Shown piece by piece: positions 1-9,643 of a DNA stretch of 34,515 nt (position 1 is the stretch's first letter; each line of letters opens with the position of its first letter). Location: assembly GCA_003427395.1 (NCBI GenBank), contig BFEA01000060.1, forward strand, positions 1,538,600 to 1,573,114, in the 5' to 3' direction. The notes under the pieces were generated by a model that was given only the letters and a program-made list of their open reading frames with translations, searched no databases and had not been told where the DNA came from. Position numbers and translations under genes: made by a program. Source of the DNA: Chara braunii (lineage: Eukaryota > Streptophyta > Charophyceae > Charales > Characeae).

Positions 1-89
<89 letters not shown>
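1..89. repeat. (CT)n microsatellite at window edge
   Basis: An uninterrupted CT dinucleotide run opens the window, so its true length is unknown. It is a simple repeat with no coding meaning. Confidence 0.97.
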
Positions 90-92
<3 letters not shown>

Positions 93-183
93 TTCGCACG
101 CGCGTTGAGAGACAGATAGAAAGAGAGAGGGAGCACGCACTCAAGCATAGTTGCGTGCCTATCTACGGTTTTTTTTTTTTTTT

Positions 184-292
184 AACCAATCAATCAATCA
201 ATCAATCGATCAACCAATCAAGCATTTAATCAGTCAATCAATCAATCGAGAATCAATCAATCAATCAATCAATCAATTAATCAATCAATCGA
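184..292. repeat. Degenerate (AATC)n tetranucleotide repeat
   Basis: AATC units with occasional substitutions fill this stretch and are followed by T-rich sequence. The Ile-Asn-Gln-Ser peptide it can encode is an artefact of the repeat. From about 300 to 480 the DNA is T-rich, with a short hairpin at 384-412 (GGGTATAGAGC pairing with GCTCTACACCC, one mismatch). Confidence 0.9.
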
Positions 293-429
293 TTTTTATT
301 TTTTTATTTTGTTTTTTTTCCCGTTGTGATGAATTATATTTGATTTAATATAAAAAACTTTTAAAAAAACTAAAAAAAATTGGGGGTATAGAGCACGAAA
401 AGCTCTACACCCTTATATTTTTTTATTTT

Positions 430-1680
430 TTTTATTTTTTGGGGGGGAGGTTTCGTCAGTTTGTATGGAACCGTTCATAGTCGTACCACTGTTTGTACAG
501 CCGTACGAGCTGAGCCCCGTACGACGTACGGAGTGTCATACAACCATACACGACTGACATCTGATCCATGAGAATATTATTCCACCTCTTTTTACTTCTG
601 CCCATAACGTGATGGTTGTCTCATTTACATTAAGTGGGCGAGTATCGTCTCTTCATAGTAATACTAGGAGTACATTAGATGTATGTGTAACAAATTGGCT
701 CGAATTCTGTAGGAAACAGATCATATGCGCACACGTGTACTAATGACCGCTAGAACGACAGTCATCACGTAAACACGTGTCTGCATGATCCGTCCCCGAT
801 CCGATCGCGCCTGGTACACACGAATGAATGGGTTAAGTCCTTTTTGCAAAATATGGACATCGACCTTCCATTCAAGATCATTGACCGTGCTTGTTTAAGG
901 GACCCTGGGTATTGAGAATACTGGAAAAACGAATAATTTTCCGCCGATCAAACTTAAGGCTCGCGGCCTATCCTTGTCAAATTGAGAACGATCGACTGTG
1001 TGTCAGAGACTTTCAAAGGGCCATCAGACGGAATTCCTAAATCTCGGTGTTGAGTGCACGGTCCCCGCTGGGGGGGGACCTTCCCGGCCGCGTTGCTCAG
1101 TATTGGCAGATTCGCGAGTTGCTTCACGAAAGGGGAAGAGGCGGGAGTCGCTTCAACCGAGTGCACCAACTACACCTCCATCGAGTCCCTACGACAGGAT
1201 AGGGTCTCGCGAGGTACAACTTACCTCCACCCGTAGGAGTTGTCACCATCCCTTGGGTGAGTCTATCCCTGCCGAGCTTCTGAACCACATGGAGAAGTTT
1301 TTACGTGCAATTGTGGAGGTGGTCCAACGGAGGGTGTTTCTCGTATGCTGAAGCATAGGGGGTACGCACAGTCTAACTCGGACCCGTACGCGAACCGTCA
1401 CGCTAGGGCGTTGATCTCCCACGTGCGATTCAACGTCAGTCGACTAGGACATCCTAACTCAACCACGCGACACGAACAAAAATAAAACTAACTTAAAGAA
1501 ACAAATAAGCCTCCTTCCTTTTTCATAGGCTTGACCTATAACTCAGAAAAAGCCAAAGTGTCTAAGCAAGGCCCGTACAAAGTTGTGTAAAAAGAATACA
1601 ACCGCTAAGGGGACCATAATGCTCAGTCATATGTACTCACTTGATCTGCTATCATGGCGATGTTTCATGCGTTACCCACA
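430..1680. other. Unassigned sequence, no supported gene
   Basis: I see no conserved domain, no long open frame and no clear repeat in this 1.25-kb stretch. The short overlapping open frames near 950-1350 on both strands have no recognisable motif and conflict with one another. It could be decayed transposon or intergenic DNA. Confidence 0.6.
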
Positions 1681-1681
1681 A

Positions 1682-1716
1682 GTACGCAACCTCTCATGTG
1701 TTCCAGGGTTGCGTAC
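1682..1716. other. Stem-loop, 10-bp perfect arms
   Basis: GTACGCAACC at 1682-1691 pairs perfectly with GGTTGCGTAC at 1707-1716 across a 15-nt loop. A second, stronger hairpin starts 23 nt downstream. No gene lies nearby, so any RNA-structure role is speculative. Confidence 0.7.
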
Positions 1717-1738
1717 GCCACTCAAGTGTTGAAGGCGA

Positions 1739-1770
1739 AATATCGTGAAGGGACTCTCCTTCACGATATT
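1739..1770. other. Stem-loop, 13-bp perfect arms
   Basis: AATATCGTGAAGG at 1739-1751 pairs perfectly with CCTTCACGATATT at 1758-1770, leaving a 6-nt loop. There is no T-tract after it, and bacterial-type terminators are not expected in this genome. It may be a small palindromic element or a decayed element end. Confidence 0.8.
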
Positions 1771-2744
1771 GAACGGTTGAAGGATAAGTCGTTCAGCCCT
1801 CGTGACATCCCTGTCTTTTAGGCAGTGGGTGACGATAGGCAAGGGGCGTAGGTTCGGCTCATGGGGGAAACCTTTTTGTGTTGGACGAGTCTTGGACAAG
1901 GACCTCGAATTCTGGGCTCAGGACCAACGTCCGACCAATAATCTAAAAAGCAAGACCCCCTTTGAGACGGCGTTCGCTCGTTCTTTGCTTGTGGAGAGAC
2001 CTTAGTGGGGGTTAGTCCCGGGTTAGCGAGCAATTCGTCGTACCCGAACTAAGTCTTAGCCCGATCGAAGGTGAGCGTTGAACCTAGCGCTCGACTACTC
2101 CTGACTTTTCGCTAGATGCGAGCGGCGCGAGCGGCAGGAGAGAGCGTAAATAGAAGGAGAAAAAAAAAGAGTCTCGGAGGAAATCAGGGAGAGTCATTCT
2201 CACAACCACAGTTGGATCTTGCCACCCATACTCCGCACTCAATCATCAATGTCATTTTTAATCCACGAGCGAATCCTCGCCCCTATACATACCTGCACGC
2301 ACATGAAACCAGACGAAAATTCACACGCAAATGCCGCAAACAGGGGCAATCCCTTTGTTCCCAGGTTCATGTCTCACACGCCTCTCTCCAACCTTCACTC
2401 AACAAAGGCATACCTGTCCGACCCATGTCACACAGCTTGCGTGACCATTCAAGAGAGGTTCAAGGATACAAATTTCATTCGCATGGAAATGCCTTTCGCC
2501 TATGGGGTCACAGACATCTGGGCGTGGGTATCACAGTGGTTAGGAGTTGAGTCACAGACTAACTTGCTATCAAAATCGATAGCAAAAGTTGATGAAGCCC
2601 AAGATCTCTGAAACCACGTGTAGGTAACGATGACCTGCGTCATAAAATCAAGGCAGGCACCGCATGTCATGTTAAAGGAGATAAACTCCATATCGCACTC
2701 TAAAGTACTAGCAGTAGCATCCGGTAACGGTATGAAAATCACTA
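1771..2744. other. Unassigned sequence, no supported gene
   Basis: Open frames of up to 144 codons occur (for example 2116-2550 plus) but overlap others in different frames and show no known domain. I see no element termini. Confidence 0.5.
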
Positions 2745-3060
2745 AAATTACAGGAGCACTTCCTTTAGGGAGGTGTGCTCGAATAATATCTAGTAGACGG
2801 AATCTAAAAAGAAACTCGAGACTCCGAAAATATTTGAAAATAAACTAACTCTTTGGTTTTCGGTAGAAATTTCGGGAGCACTTCCTTTAGAAAGGAAGTC
2901 GTTTATAATTTCTACTGCTTCTAAAGACTAAACTATACCCTATCCTAGTTGACATCTCTGAATCTCGACTAACTTTGAGTATTTAGCAGAAATTTCGGTA
3001 GCACCTCCCCGAAGAAAAAAAATTCTCATGATTTCTACTAATTCAGAGGCTAGTCAAATT
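2745..3060 (+). repeat. Degenerate tandem array, about 122-bp units
   Basis: The motif GGAGCACTTCCTTTAG occurs at 2753 and 2875, and a diverged version (GTAGCACCTCCCC) at about 2998, a spacing of 122-123 bp. The last two copies are preceded by AGAAATTTCGG and followed by ATTTCTACT. The units are too diverged for exact boundaries. It is probably an old minisatellite. Confidence 0.6.
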
Positions 3061-3327
3061 CTTACCAAAGCAATCATGCATGAAAAGAATGCGAAACAAA
3101 AGTAGACATCTACCTGCCTATCGCTCAAGCGCAAGGCGAACACTGACAGACTACCCTACTAAAGCAGAAAACAGACAGAGTTTGAGCAAAAGATAAGGCA
3201 TTACCAACAAGCATGTCAGGTCAGCAACACACTCAATCAATTTAAAAAAACAACAGTTCGTTCATCCAAAATTTCATCCTTTAGTTGTCCTGATTCACAA
3301 AGACATGAGTCTTTTATCTTATTTAGT

Positions 3328-3470
3328 TAAATTTTAACTTTTCAAGTTGTTCTTAGTCAAATCTCATGGAATCACTAACACACTAGCCTGGACTATTATC
3401 AATTTTAACTTTCCAAGTTTTTCTAAGTCAAATCTCATGGAATCACTAACACACTAGCCTGGACTATTCT
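3328..3470 (+). repeat. 71-bp tandem duplication
   Basis: Two nearly identical copies lie head to tail with period 71: the shared phrase TCTCATGGAATCACTAACAC starts at 3362 and 3433. A few substitutions and single-base changes separate them, so the duplication is fairly recent. Confidence 0.85.
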
Positions 3471-3519
3471 CATAAGAAGAAAAGTCAGGTCTTCGCCAAG
3501 AAGCAAAACCGACTGACTT

Positions 3520-3990
3520 AGCAAAGCGACCGGATTAGTCAGGAGGACCTTATCTCCAGCCCCATTTCAATGTCTTAGGCAAACGAGCAAGGCGACCGGA
3601 TCAGTCANGAGGACCTCATCTNTAGCCCCATTTCAATGTCTTAGGAAAACGAGCAAAGCGACTGGATCAGTTAGGAGGACCGCAACTTCAGCCCCATTTC
3701 AATGTCTTGGGCAAACAAGCAAAGCTACCGAATCAATCAGGAGGACCTCGTCTCCAACCCCATTTCATTGTCTTATGCAAACGACCAAAGTTACCGGATC
3801 AGTCAGGAGGACCTCATCTCCAACCTCATTTCAATGTCTTAGGCAAATGAGCAAAGCAACCGGATCAGTTAGGAGGACCTCATTTCCAACCCCATTTCAA
3901 TGTCTTAGGCAAACGAGCAAAGCGACCAAATCAGTCAGGACCTCGTCTCCAGCCCCATTTCAATGTCTTAGGCAAATGAGCAAAGTGACT
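3520..3990 (+). repeat. 66-bp minisatellite, 7-8 units
   Basis: The landmark CCCCATTTCAATGTC (with variants) falls at 3560, 3626, 3692, 3758, 3824, 3890 and 3953, giving five intervals of 66 bp and a last one of 63 bp. Each unit also carries CCGGATCAGTCAGGAGGACC. Because 66 and 63 are multiples of three, one frame stays open across the last four units and would encode a 22-residue repeat containing SVRRTSSP and FQCLRQ. There is no start context, flanking exon or known domain, so I treat it as a satellite rather than a gene. Two Ns (3608, 3622) interrupt one unit. Confidence 0.92.
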
Positions 3991-4039
3991 TCTCATTTGA
4001 TTTGTTTCCTGATTTCATTTGTTGTTAAGAGTTGTGTGG

Positions 4040-4715
4040 TTTGATCTTTTCGTTCATGCTTGGTTGATGGTATTTGACACCATTTGCTCTGCTTTCATCA
4101 GAAATCACTTGCTTTGTTCTCAACTGAGCTACAACATTTTGAAGTGAGGGCGGTGCTATGGTTAGGAAGATGATTTTTCCACTATGTCGAGGCACTGGGC
4201 TTCTGTCTCGTGCCCCTCCGTTGGGATAACGATTATGCCAATGGCCTTGCTAGGGCAATAAGCAATTTGTCAATTTCGGGTTGTAACTTCGGATTTAATC
4301 ATCTAGGGTTTGATTGGGAGCTTTGTCTAAGCCAGACCCTCTTTGCCCTGCTATTCTTCCCCCCTACTACTTCTTATGGTATAGAGCGGTCTGAGTAGTC
4401 GTTGTCGAGCTAAGCAGAGTAGAGTTTTTTATTTTGCGTGGAGCGGGGTTAATCCTTCCTTACTGGGAAGCAATCAATACCCCTTGCCAGTACTATATCC
4501 CTGTCAAATAGGGAAGTTGTCTCTATGGGAGCAGTTTTCGAGGCTCTTCCAGCCCTAATGGGAAGAGGCGTGTGTTTGCGTTGTGTTCAATCTCATAATT
4601 TGAGCCTTGGGCACTTGGCGTGTTTGGAAAAAAGAAAAAAGAAAAAAAAAGGGACAATACCACGTGACCAACCGCCCACAACCCTAGTCTACATCCCCAC
4701 AATGTTTATTCGTGA
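4040..4715. other. Unassigned sequence
   Basis: I see no conserved coding domain, element terminus or repeat between the minisatellite and the SINE cluster, apart from an A-rich run at about 4628-4650. Short open frames here have no recognisable product. Confidence 0.5.
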
Positions 4716-4719
4716 GCTC

Positions 4720-4812
4720 AATTTTTCGATGCAAACCTCGACCCTCGAACACTGTGCTTATCAGTGACCAGTGTTAACCTACCGAGCTACAGTCTCGAGT
4801 AAGGGACAAGTG
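4720..4812 (-). mobile_element. tRNA-like SINE head (minus)
   Basis: On the minus strand, TAGCTCGGTAGG (complement of 4778-4789) matches a Pol III A box, and TGTTCGAGGGTC (complement of 4740-4751) resembles a B box. The gap of about 27 nt is slightly short for a tRNA. There is no convincing cloverleaf, so this is a tRNA-derived SINE head, not a tRNA gene. An A-rich run on the plus strand lies at about 4628-4650. Three such heads fall within 500 bp. Confidence 0.5.
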
Positions 4813-4964
4813 TGCAAGCATCAAGACAACCCCATGGACCAAGTGTGCAAGCAAACCAATCATAGTCGACCCAGCATACAACGCCATGGACGATCCCTTG
4901 GGTGGTGCGCAGGCAGTGTCTGTAATAACTTACCTGCGTCAGGCCCGCCGTTGTCTCTGCGTAG

Positions 4965-5045
4965 AGGTGCAGAGTCTTCAACCTGCAACCTCAGACCACA
5001 ATGCCCATTGACAACCGGTGCCCTAACCACTGAGCCACAGGCTGC
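4965..5045 (-). mobile_element. tRNA-like SINE head (minus)
   Basis: The A box TGGCTCAGTGG (complement of 5027-5037) is close to the Pol III consensus. A diverged B box, GGTTGAAGACTC, is the complement of 4972-4983, about 43 nt away. The sequence around the B box can form a short hairpin. It lies tail to tail with the plus-strand head at 5158. Confidence 0.55.
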
Positions 5046-5157
5046 TTGCATGTTTTGGGTATGGTGTGTTTTTTGGCTTACATGTTTTCAAACTTTTTCC
5101 CCTTTATTATGGTTGTGGCCAGGGGCCAGGCATTGGTTGAAAAAACATGTGTATCCA

Positions 5158-5230
5158 GCGGCCTGGCTCAGTTGGTACGGCACAGAGGTGGCAATCAGGA
5201 GGTCTTGGGTTCAAAACCGTTCAATCCTCA
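5158..5230 (+). mobile_element. tRNA-like SINE head (plus)
   Basis: This is the clearest Pol III promoter pair in the window: A box TGGCTCAGTTGG at 5164-5175 and B box GGTTCAAAACC at 5208-5218, separated by 32 nt as in a real tRNA. Acceptor-arm pairing is not convincing and the sequence runs on into an unrelated body, so it is a SINE head rather than a functional tRNA gene. It sits about 170 bp upstream of the repeated body at 5402. Confidence 0.7.
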
Positions 5231-5401
5231 TTGGCCTCATGCACCTTCCTGGGCAACCTTGGCGCTCACCACCTAGAGATAGGCCATTGGTTCCCCCGAG
5301 TGGTAAAACACAGCTCTCTTTCGGTTCCCCAGAGCCACCATCCCGCCATCCCTTTGCCCTCCTCCCCTTCCCCCCCCCCCTTGTTCCACCTAAAGCCTCT
5401 A

Positions 5402-5515
5402 CCCTAGCCTACTCCTCGCCTGCGCTTTCCCTCACCACCCTACCCGACCACATGGATCACTACGCGCGATACGATCAGCAGGCATGTTACGGACTCAGGA
5501 AGCTCTGCAACATTA
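5402..5515 (+). repeat. SINE-like body, copy 1
   Basis: The run from CCCTAGCCTACTCC through CACATGGATCA, CGATCAGCAGGCATGT and GGACTCAGGAAGCTCTG is repeated at 5871-6005 with indels. It follows the tRNA-like head at 5158 by about 170 bp, so it may be the body of that SINE. Confidence 0.65.
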
Positions 5516-5688
5516 TGAGAGTGAAGACTGCCCTGGTGCAGCATGGAGGAAGACTACCAAGTCCACATGACAGAACCAGTGGTCAAGACGCAAACCCAAG
5601 AAGCTCTGGAACAGCATGAGGGAAAACTGCCAAGACGACCTTCAAGCAGTGATGGTGGCAAGCGACGAAAACGGGAACAGGAATAGGA

Positions 5689-5847
5689 TTAAACCACCAG
5701 TTCTTGGCCCAGCTATTGGCTGCAGAAAAAAATAGAGTAGAAGCGTTTCTAATGGGATGAATTTGGGCGCTCCGGGTAGTGGCCCATAGGTTTCCTAAGA
5801 TCGTGGCTCGTATACGGGCAAGACTTTAGGAAGTACTGGTGGTTTAA
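5689..5847. mobile_element. TTAA-flanked MITE, 159 bp
   Basis: The element starts TTAAACCACCAGTTCTTGG and ends AAGTACTGGTGGTTTAA, so its termini are inverted repeats flanked by TTAA on both sides. Its sequence is largely collinear with the MITE at 29301-29458 (shared interior GATGAATTTGGGC and GTAGTGGCCCATA/GTAGTAGCCCATA). It has no coding capacity. TTAA target duplication is typical of piggyBac-type transposons, so it is probably a non-autonomous member of such a family. It lies between the two copies of the SINE-like body. Confidence 0.85.
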
Positions 5848-5870
5848 AAGGGAGGAAGGGACTCTTCTCA

Positions 5871-6005
5871 CCCTAGCCTACTCCTTGCCTGGGCTCTCCC
5901 TCACCACCCTACCCCCTCCCAGCCTGACCTACTTAGTCAGTCCACATGGATCAATCAGGGTGATACGATCAGCAGGCATGTCACGGACTCAGGAAGCTCT
6001 GGAAC
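5871..6005 (+). repeat. SINE-like body, copy 2
   Basis: This is the second copy of the body at 5402-5515, with substitutions and a roughly 20-bp insertion before CACATGGATCA. It begins 23 bp after the TTAA MITE. No tRNA-like head lies directly upstream. Confidence 0.65.
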
Positions 6006-6249
6006 AGATCCTTTGGGTCGGACATGGGAAGCTACGAGATAACGGCTATTGGGCGGGAGAGGAACGGTGTCGAGCGCATAGGGATGCGTCCACCTTTTTT
6101 GCAAAGTGCGGGAGCCCTCCACTTCGACAATGGGTACTCCCCAGATCTGATCTGCTGGGCAGGGTTTGGGAAATTGGGAAACCACGGATCTATGACGAGC
6201 ATGAAGCATTACAAAAACTCCCGAAAAAACTCTACAAAAAAAGCTCTAT

Positions 6250-6375
6250 ACTGCGCGACACTGGATGCGATTTCCAGCAAGTGCTGCTCCCCACTAATAG
6301 ATTGAGGCCATTGGCATCTGGGGCTGGGCTAAGAGGGGCTGCTCCTATCCACCCTCTTAGCAGAGACCTCGCTCC
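6250..6375 (+). mobile_element. LINE-type 3' tail copy A (core + stem-loop)
   Basis: The conserved core (ACACTGGATGCGATTTCCAGCA, then CTGCTCCCCACTAATAGATT) lies at about 6259-6304. It is followed by a perfect 10-bp stem, GCTAAGAGGG (6328-6337) with CCCTCTTAGC (6352-6361), around the loop GCTGCTCCTATCCA. No poly(A) remains. It is the same tail as in the 20.5-29 kb LINE, so this is either a truncated LINE copy or a SINE borrowing the tail. Confidence 0.75.
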
Positions 6376-6400
6376 CAAGCCATGTTTCTGTTGAAGTCAA

Positions 6401-6460
6401 CTTTTTAGTGGCAAGCCTTTTCACTGCTTTCTTTTTAGTGGCAAGCCTTTTCACTGCTTT
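6401..6460 (+). repeat. Perfect 30-bp tandem duplication
   Basis: The 30-bp unit starting CTTTTTAGTGGCAAGCC is present twice with no difference (6401-6430, 6431-6460). Perfect identity means either a very recent duplication or an assembly artefact. Confidence 0.95.
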
Positions 6461-7390
6461 GGAAAGACAGATCGTCAGGACCACAGAATGTGTCAGAGAT
6501 CATCATAATTGTCTTTGTCTGACAATATTTCACTTCTAGAGAGAGTGCATGGAACATGTGCAATTGAATCATCTGTGATACGATGACTACTAGGTAGCAG
6601 ATCCGTTTCCTTGGTTTCATGCGGACGACACATCCTTTGACTTTTGCTGAATGCTGTCTTTGTCTGACACACATTATCAATCTAACCCTACAGGATTGTG
6701 GGTGGGACCTCACCTCGGGCTTCTCCACCAGCTCGGGCAAGGCCTCTGTACACAATCTGACATTTCTCATTGAGTGCAAGCAAATTGAACTAGCCACAGG
6801 CAGAGTTGTAAATGCAAAGTGCAGCGTCTCTGTTCACGACCAAAAAGTTTCAGTCGCGCTTCACCTGACGTGTGGTTCAAATGTTTTGTTTTCTGTTTGT
6901 TTCACGTTTCGTACCCCTGGAGAGCACAGTGTGTGGAACCAGTCAGATGTGAGGTCCGGGCCCCGAATGGGGATTACTCCAATCCGTGTGCCGGTTGGAG
7001 CATGGCCTAGGCCTAGGAGTGATCTAAATATCTGCCCCCACCCACAAATTATCGACTGCAAATGAATGTCAGAACCTGTGCTCCTCACATTTAGTACCCT
7101 AACTTTTGTCTTTTCATGATGATCGCTGAGTGGGCAGGGCAATGATTGTTGACAAGCATGCAAAATATCCAAAAGGACTACGATCTTGTCTTCTGCAGGG
7201 TGCCTGTAGCCTGCAGACTTCACCATCTATCATTAAAATTGTATCAGTTGAGCCATACAAAGAGTTTGACCCGGAAGTTTGGGAATGAATCTGGAATGAA
7301 TGCGGTCACATGCATGCTGTACAGTCCTGATGCGAACAATGCCCTTGCTTTGAGAATGCCTGGCAATTCGCTGGTGACATGGAAAGGCAG
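6461..7390. other. Unassigned sequence
   Basis: Open frames of 90-148 codons exist on both strands (for example 6619-7065 plus) but overlap each other and carry no motif I recognise. CTGTCTTTGTCTGACA-like phrases recur at about 6510 and 6655. Confidence 0.45.
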
Positions 7391-7405
7391 CTGGAAAGCA
7401 AGAGA

Positions 7406-7603
7406 TCAGCTCCAGTACGTACGAGGCATTTTTCTCTGGGGCTGGAAATGCCCTGGGCGCCAAGACAGAAACGAATGGGCGTGGGGCTCCTTTTGGCTGG
7501 CACCGCCAGCCATTTCGGTCCAGAGACCGGGCCCCGAAAGTTGTGGCTGCATGCAAGCTGCATATTGTGTTTCATAGCAGGGGGAAAGGTACTGGTGGCT
7601 TAA
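7406..7603. mobile_element. Possible TTAA element, right end only
   Basis: GGTACTGGTGGCTTAA at 7588-7603 matches the right terminus of the TTAA MITE family with one change. The interior CAGCCATTTCGGTCC at about 7508 recurs as CAACCATTTCGGTCC in the 31571-31958 element, suggesting the same subfamily. I could not find a matching left end, so the start given is only where similar sequence begins. Confidence 0.4.
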
Positions 7604-7742
7604 AACCTTTTTTCTCTCTCTGACACGTGGACATCTGTCAGTCAGCAATGACGACAGGAACGGCAGCAGTTCACCTGCCCAGCGAGTTTTGTGCTTGGTG
7701 TGCACATGGGTGCAGGTCAATATCAGTTTTTCTTTCTCTCCA

Positions 7743-7747
<5 letters not shown>

Positions 7748-7821
<74 letters not shown>
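7748..7821. repeat. (CT)n microsatellite
   Basis: A long CT run is followed by a T tract. It creates long Ser/Leu and Arg/Glu open frames on both strands (about 7400-8100), which I do not regard as genes. Confidence 0.97.
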
Positions 7822-7829
<8 letters not shown>

Positions 7830-7849
7830 TGTGTGCGTGCATGCATAAT

Positions 7850-8854
7850 TTGTGTGTGGATTGTGTCTGTGTGAGTCTGCAGGATGCGTTGGCATGTAGG
7901 CCTGCACAAGTGCTTGTTTTTGATGGCATGGTAGCATGGATGGTAAAGTTCGCATGTGCTGGTTGGACTTGATACAACTTCATCATACAAGTTCTTGGGT
8001 AGTTGAATTGGGATGCCACCGACGGAGCCTGACCCTGTGTTGGTCCTTATGCGCAAGGGAAGGGGTGAAGGACATGAATAGCACCTTATGTTCGAACAAG
8101 ACAATTAATCGGGTCTGATGATGTAGGGCATCAAAGGTGTGGTTGTACTAACATGGTATATATGACATACCTCGAGGCTGTGTTATGAGCGCAAGCCTGG
8201 CAAGGTTGGGGGGACGAAACAGCGCCAATGATCCAGGCAGTGTACACAGCTGTTTGTTTTCTTTCCTTTTTCATGAGAAGTCAAGCTTCAAATTGAATGA
8301 CTCTTACCCCAAAAAGGTCCCCCTTATGGAATCATTGGACAGCACAAGCGGGGTCCCTTTCTAGGCTCCTTTTTGGTTTCCAGTCCGTCTGGACTCTGAA
8401 AGAGTTCAAAAAGTCAAAAGTCAATTAGGGCCTGATCTCATCTTCTCAGTGACCCCTTTTTCTGACCCAATCATCTTCTTTAATTTAATTTATAGGTCCT
8501 TCCTCGAGTATCCTACTCCATCCCCGTGCGCAAAGGGGGGGGAGGGGAGGGGGGGATCTGAGATGTAGTGCCCGGGAAGGGAGCATCGCTCTGTGAAGGT
8601 ATCAATCATGGTGGGCTGTGAGTATCCTTGTAGGGGCGAGTGCAGCATAGGGCTGTAGTCTAACTTGAATCACGAGTAGGTGGGTTGGGTATGTGGGGTC
8701 CTACTAGCTGGCAGGCAGGTGAGGGCCCCTGCCACGTGGGTGGCAGGGTAGTTCTACAGGATATAGAGGCAGTTTAGATGATGGAATCCGTGGATGTTGA
8801 ACACATTAATGGACCAGGTACGTTGTGCATGTATGAACGAACTTACGCACAAGG
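7850..8854. other. Unassigned sequence
   Basis: I see no domain or element end. A G-rich run lies at 8536-8554. The sequence is interspersed with T-rich and low-complexity patches. Confidence 0.45.
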
Positions 8855-8954
8855 CTACCTTCTTCCCCTGAATACAACTGTACGGTCATTATAGCTGTAT
8901 TTACCCCAAATACACCTAAAATGACTGTATGTTGTATTCGGGGGAAGAAGGTAG
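8855..8954. mobile_element. Fold-back MITE, 100 bp, family CTACC
   Basis: The left arm starts CTACCTTCTTCCCCTGAATA and the right arm is its near-exact reverse complement, with pairing for about 48 nt (AACTGTACGGTCATT opposite AATGACTGTATGTT; AGCTGTATTT opposite AAATACACCT). The whole element is essentially one hairpin. A second member lies at 30293-30403. It is non-coding, and no clear target-site duplication is visible. Confidence 0.85.
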
Positions 8955-9154
8955 GGTCTTGGTGCATCACTGGATAAGGACTAGTAGGCAGAATTCAAAA
9001 GAGTAAGATGGTGGGAACAGAAGGTCGATGCGAAGGAGGGGAATGACAACAGCGAAAATTTAATTGAGACTGTAGTCCCAGGAGGATAGGTAACTCTCCC
9101 AGTTTTCTCGTTTCTTTGAGTCATATTTGACAGACCCGGAAGGAGGTCTGAGAG

Positions 9155-9230
9155 GAAAACCAGGGTAGAGCACCGGTTGGAAATGCGCATTGTGGTATAA
9201 GGTTGCGGGTTCAAAACCCCACAGCCTTGC
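9155..9230 (+). mobile_element. tRNA-like SINE head (plus)
   Basis: The B box GGTTCAAAACC at 9208-9218 is identical to the one in the 5158 head. A weaker A-box-like CCAGGGTAGAGC lies at 9160-9171. A diverged tRNA-derived SINE is the most likely reading. Confidence 0.45.
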
Positions 9231-9447
9231 GCATGGACACTGGCAGGGCATTAGATTGACGCACGGCTGGACACACACTCCCTTGGGCTGATGCATGGTA
9301 CTATTACAGACACTGCCTGCGCACCACCCAAGGGTTGTTCATGGTGTTGCATGTTGGTTCTGAGTTCTGCAGGGGTACCTTGGGGGTGTTGGTCTTGGGT
9401 GTTCTGTTGATTTCCCCAGTCTGGCATATCACACGTTCATGCCATTT

Positions 9448-9512
9448 CCGGGTCGTTCATACGGTAGAGTTGTTCGCTTACATGTTACAAGGTCACGGGT
9501 TCGAGCTTGGTT
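9448..9512 (+). mobile_element. tRNA-like SINE head (plus)
   Basis: A diverged A box (GGTCGTTCATACGG, 9451-9464) and the B box GGTTCGAGCTT (9498-9508) are spaced about as in a tRNA. The B-box core GGTTCGA is intact. There is no cloverleaf, so it is a SINE head or tRNA relic. Confidence 0.5.
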
Positions 9513-9643
9513 CGGACCTTTGGGTGGTCCTTGTACAGCTTTCCCCGTTCTCTCTTCGATATACACACATGATGCTGTCTGTACATGCAGTAGGTTCAGG
9601 TAAGGGGTTCCTACTGACATTCGGATAGAACTGTCTGGTGGCT

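Noticed and set aside
2116-2611. Overlapping 130-144-codon open frames
   Set aside because: No recognisable motif, and two frames overlap across most of their length.
3520-3990. CRISPR-like array
   Set aside because: Units are contiguous 66-bp repeats without unique spacers, and the window is eukaryotic.
5158-5230. A genuine tRNA gene
   Set aside because: The A and B boxes fit, but acceptor and anticodon stems do not pair convincingly and the sequence continues into a repeated body.
4771-5619. A 282-codon plus-strand open frame
   Set aside because: It runs across tRNA-like heads and low-complexity Pro/Ser sequence in SINE territory; no protein motif.
7406-8104. Long open frames on both strands with Ser/Leu or Arg/Glu runs
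   Set aside because: They are produced by the CT microsatellite at 7748-7821 and have no domain outside it.
8117-8145. Hammerhead ribozyme (CTGATGA core)
   Set aside because: The required GAAA partner and stem II pairing are absent. Other CTGATGA occurrences (for example 9736 and 33820) fail the same test.
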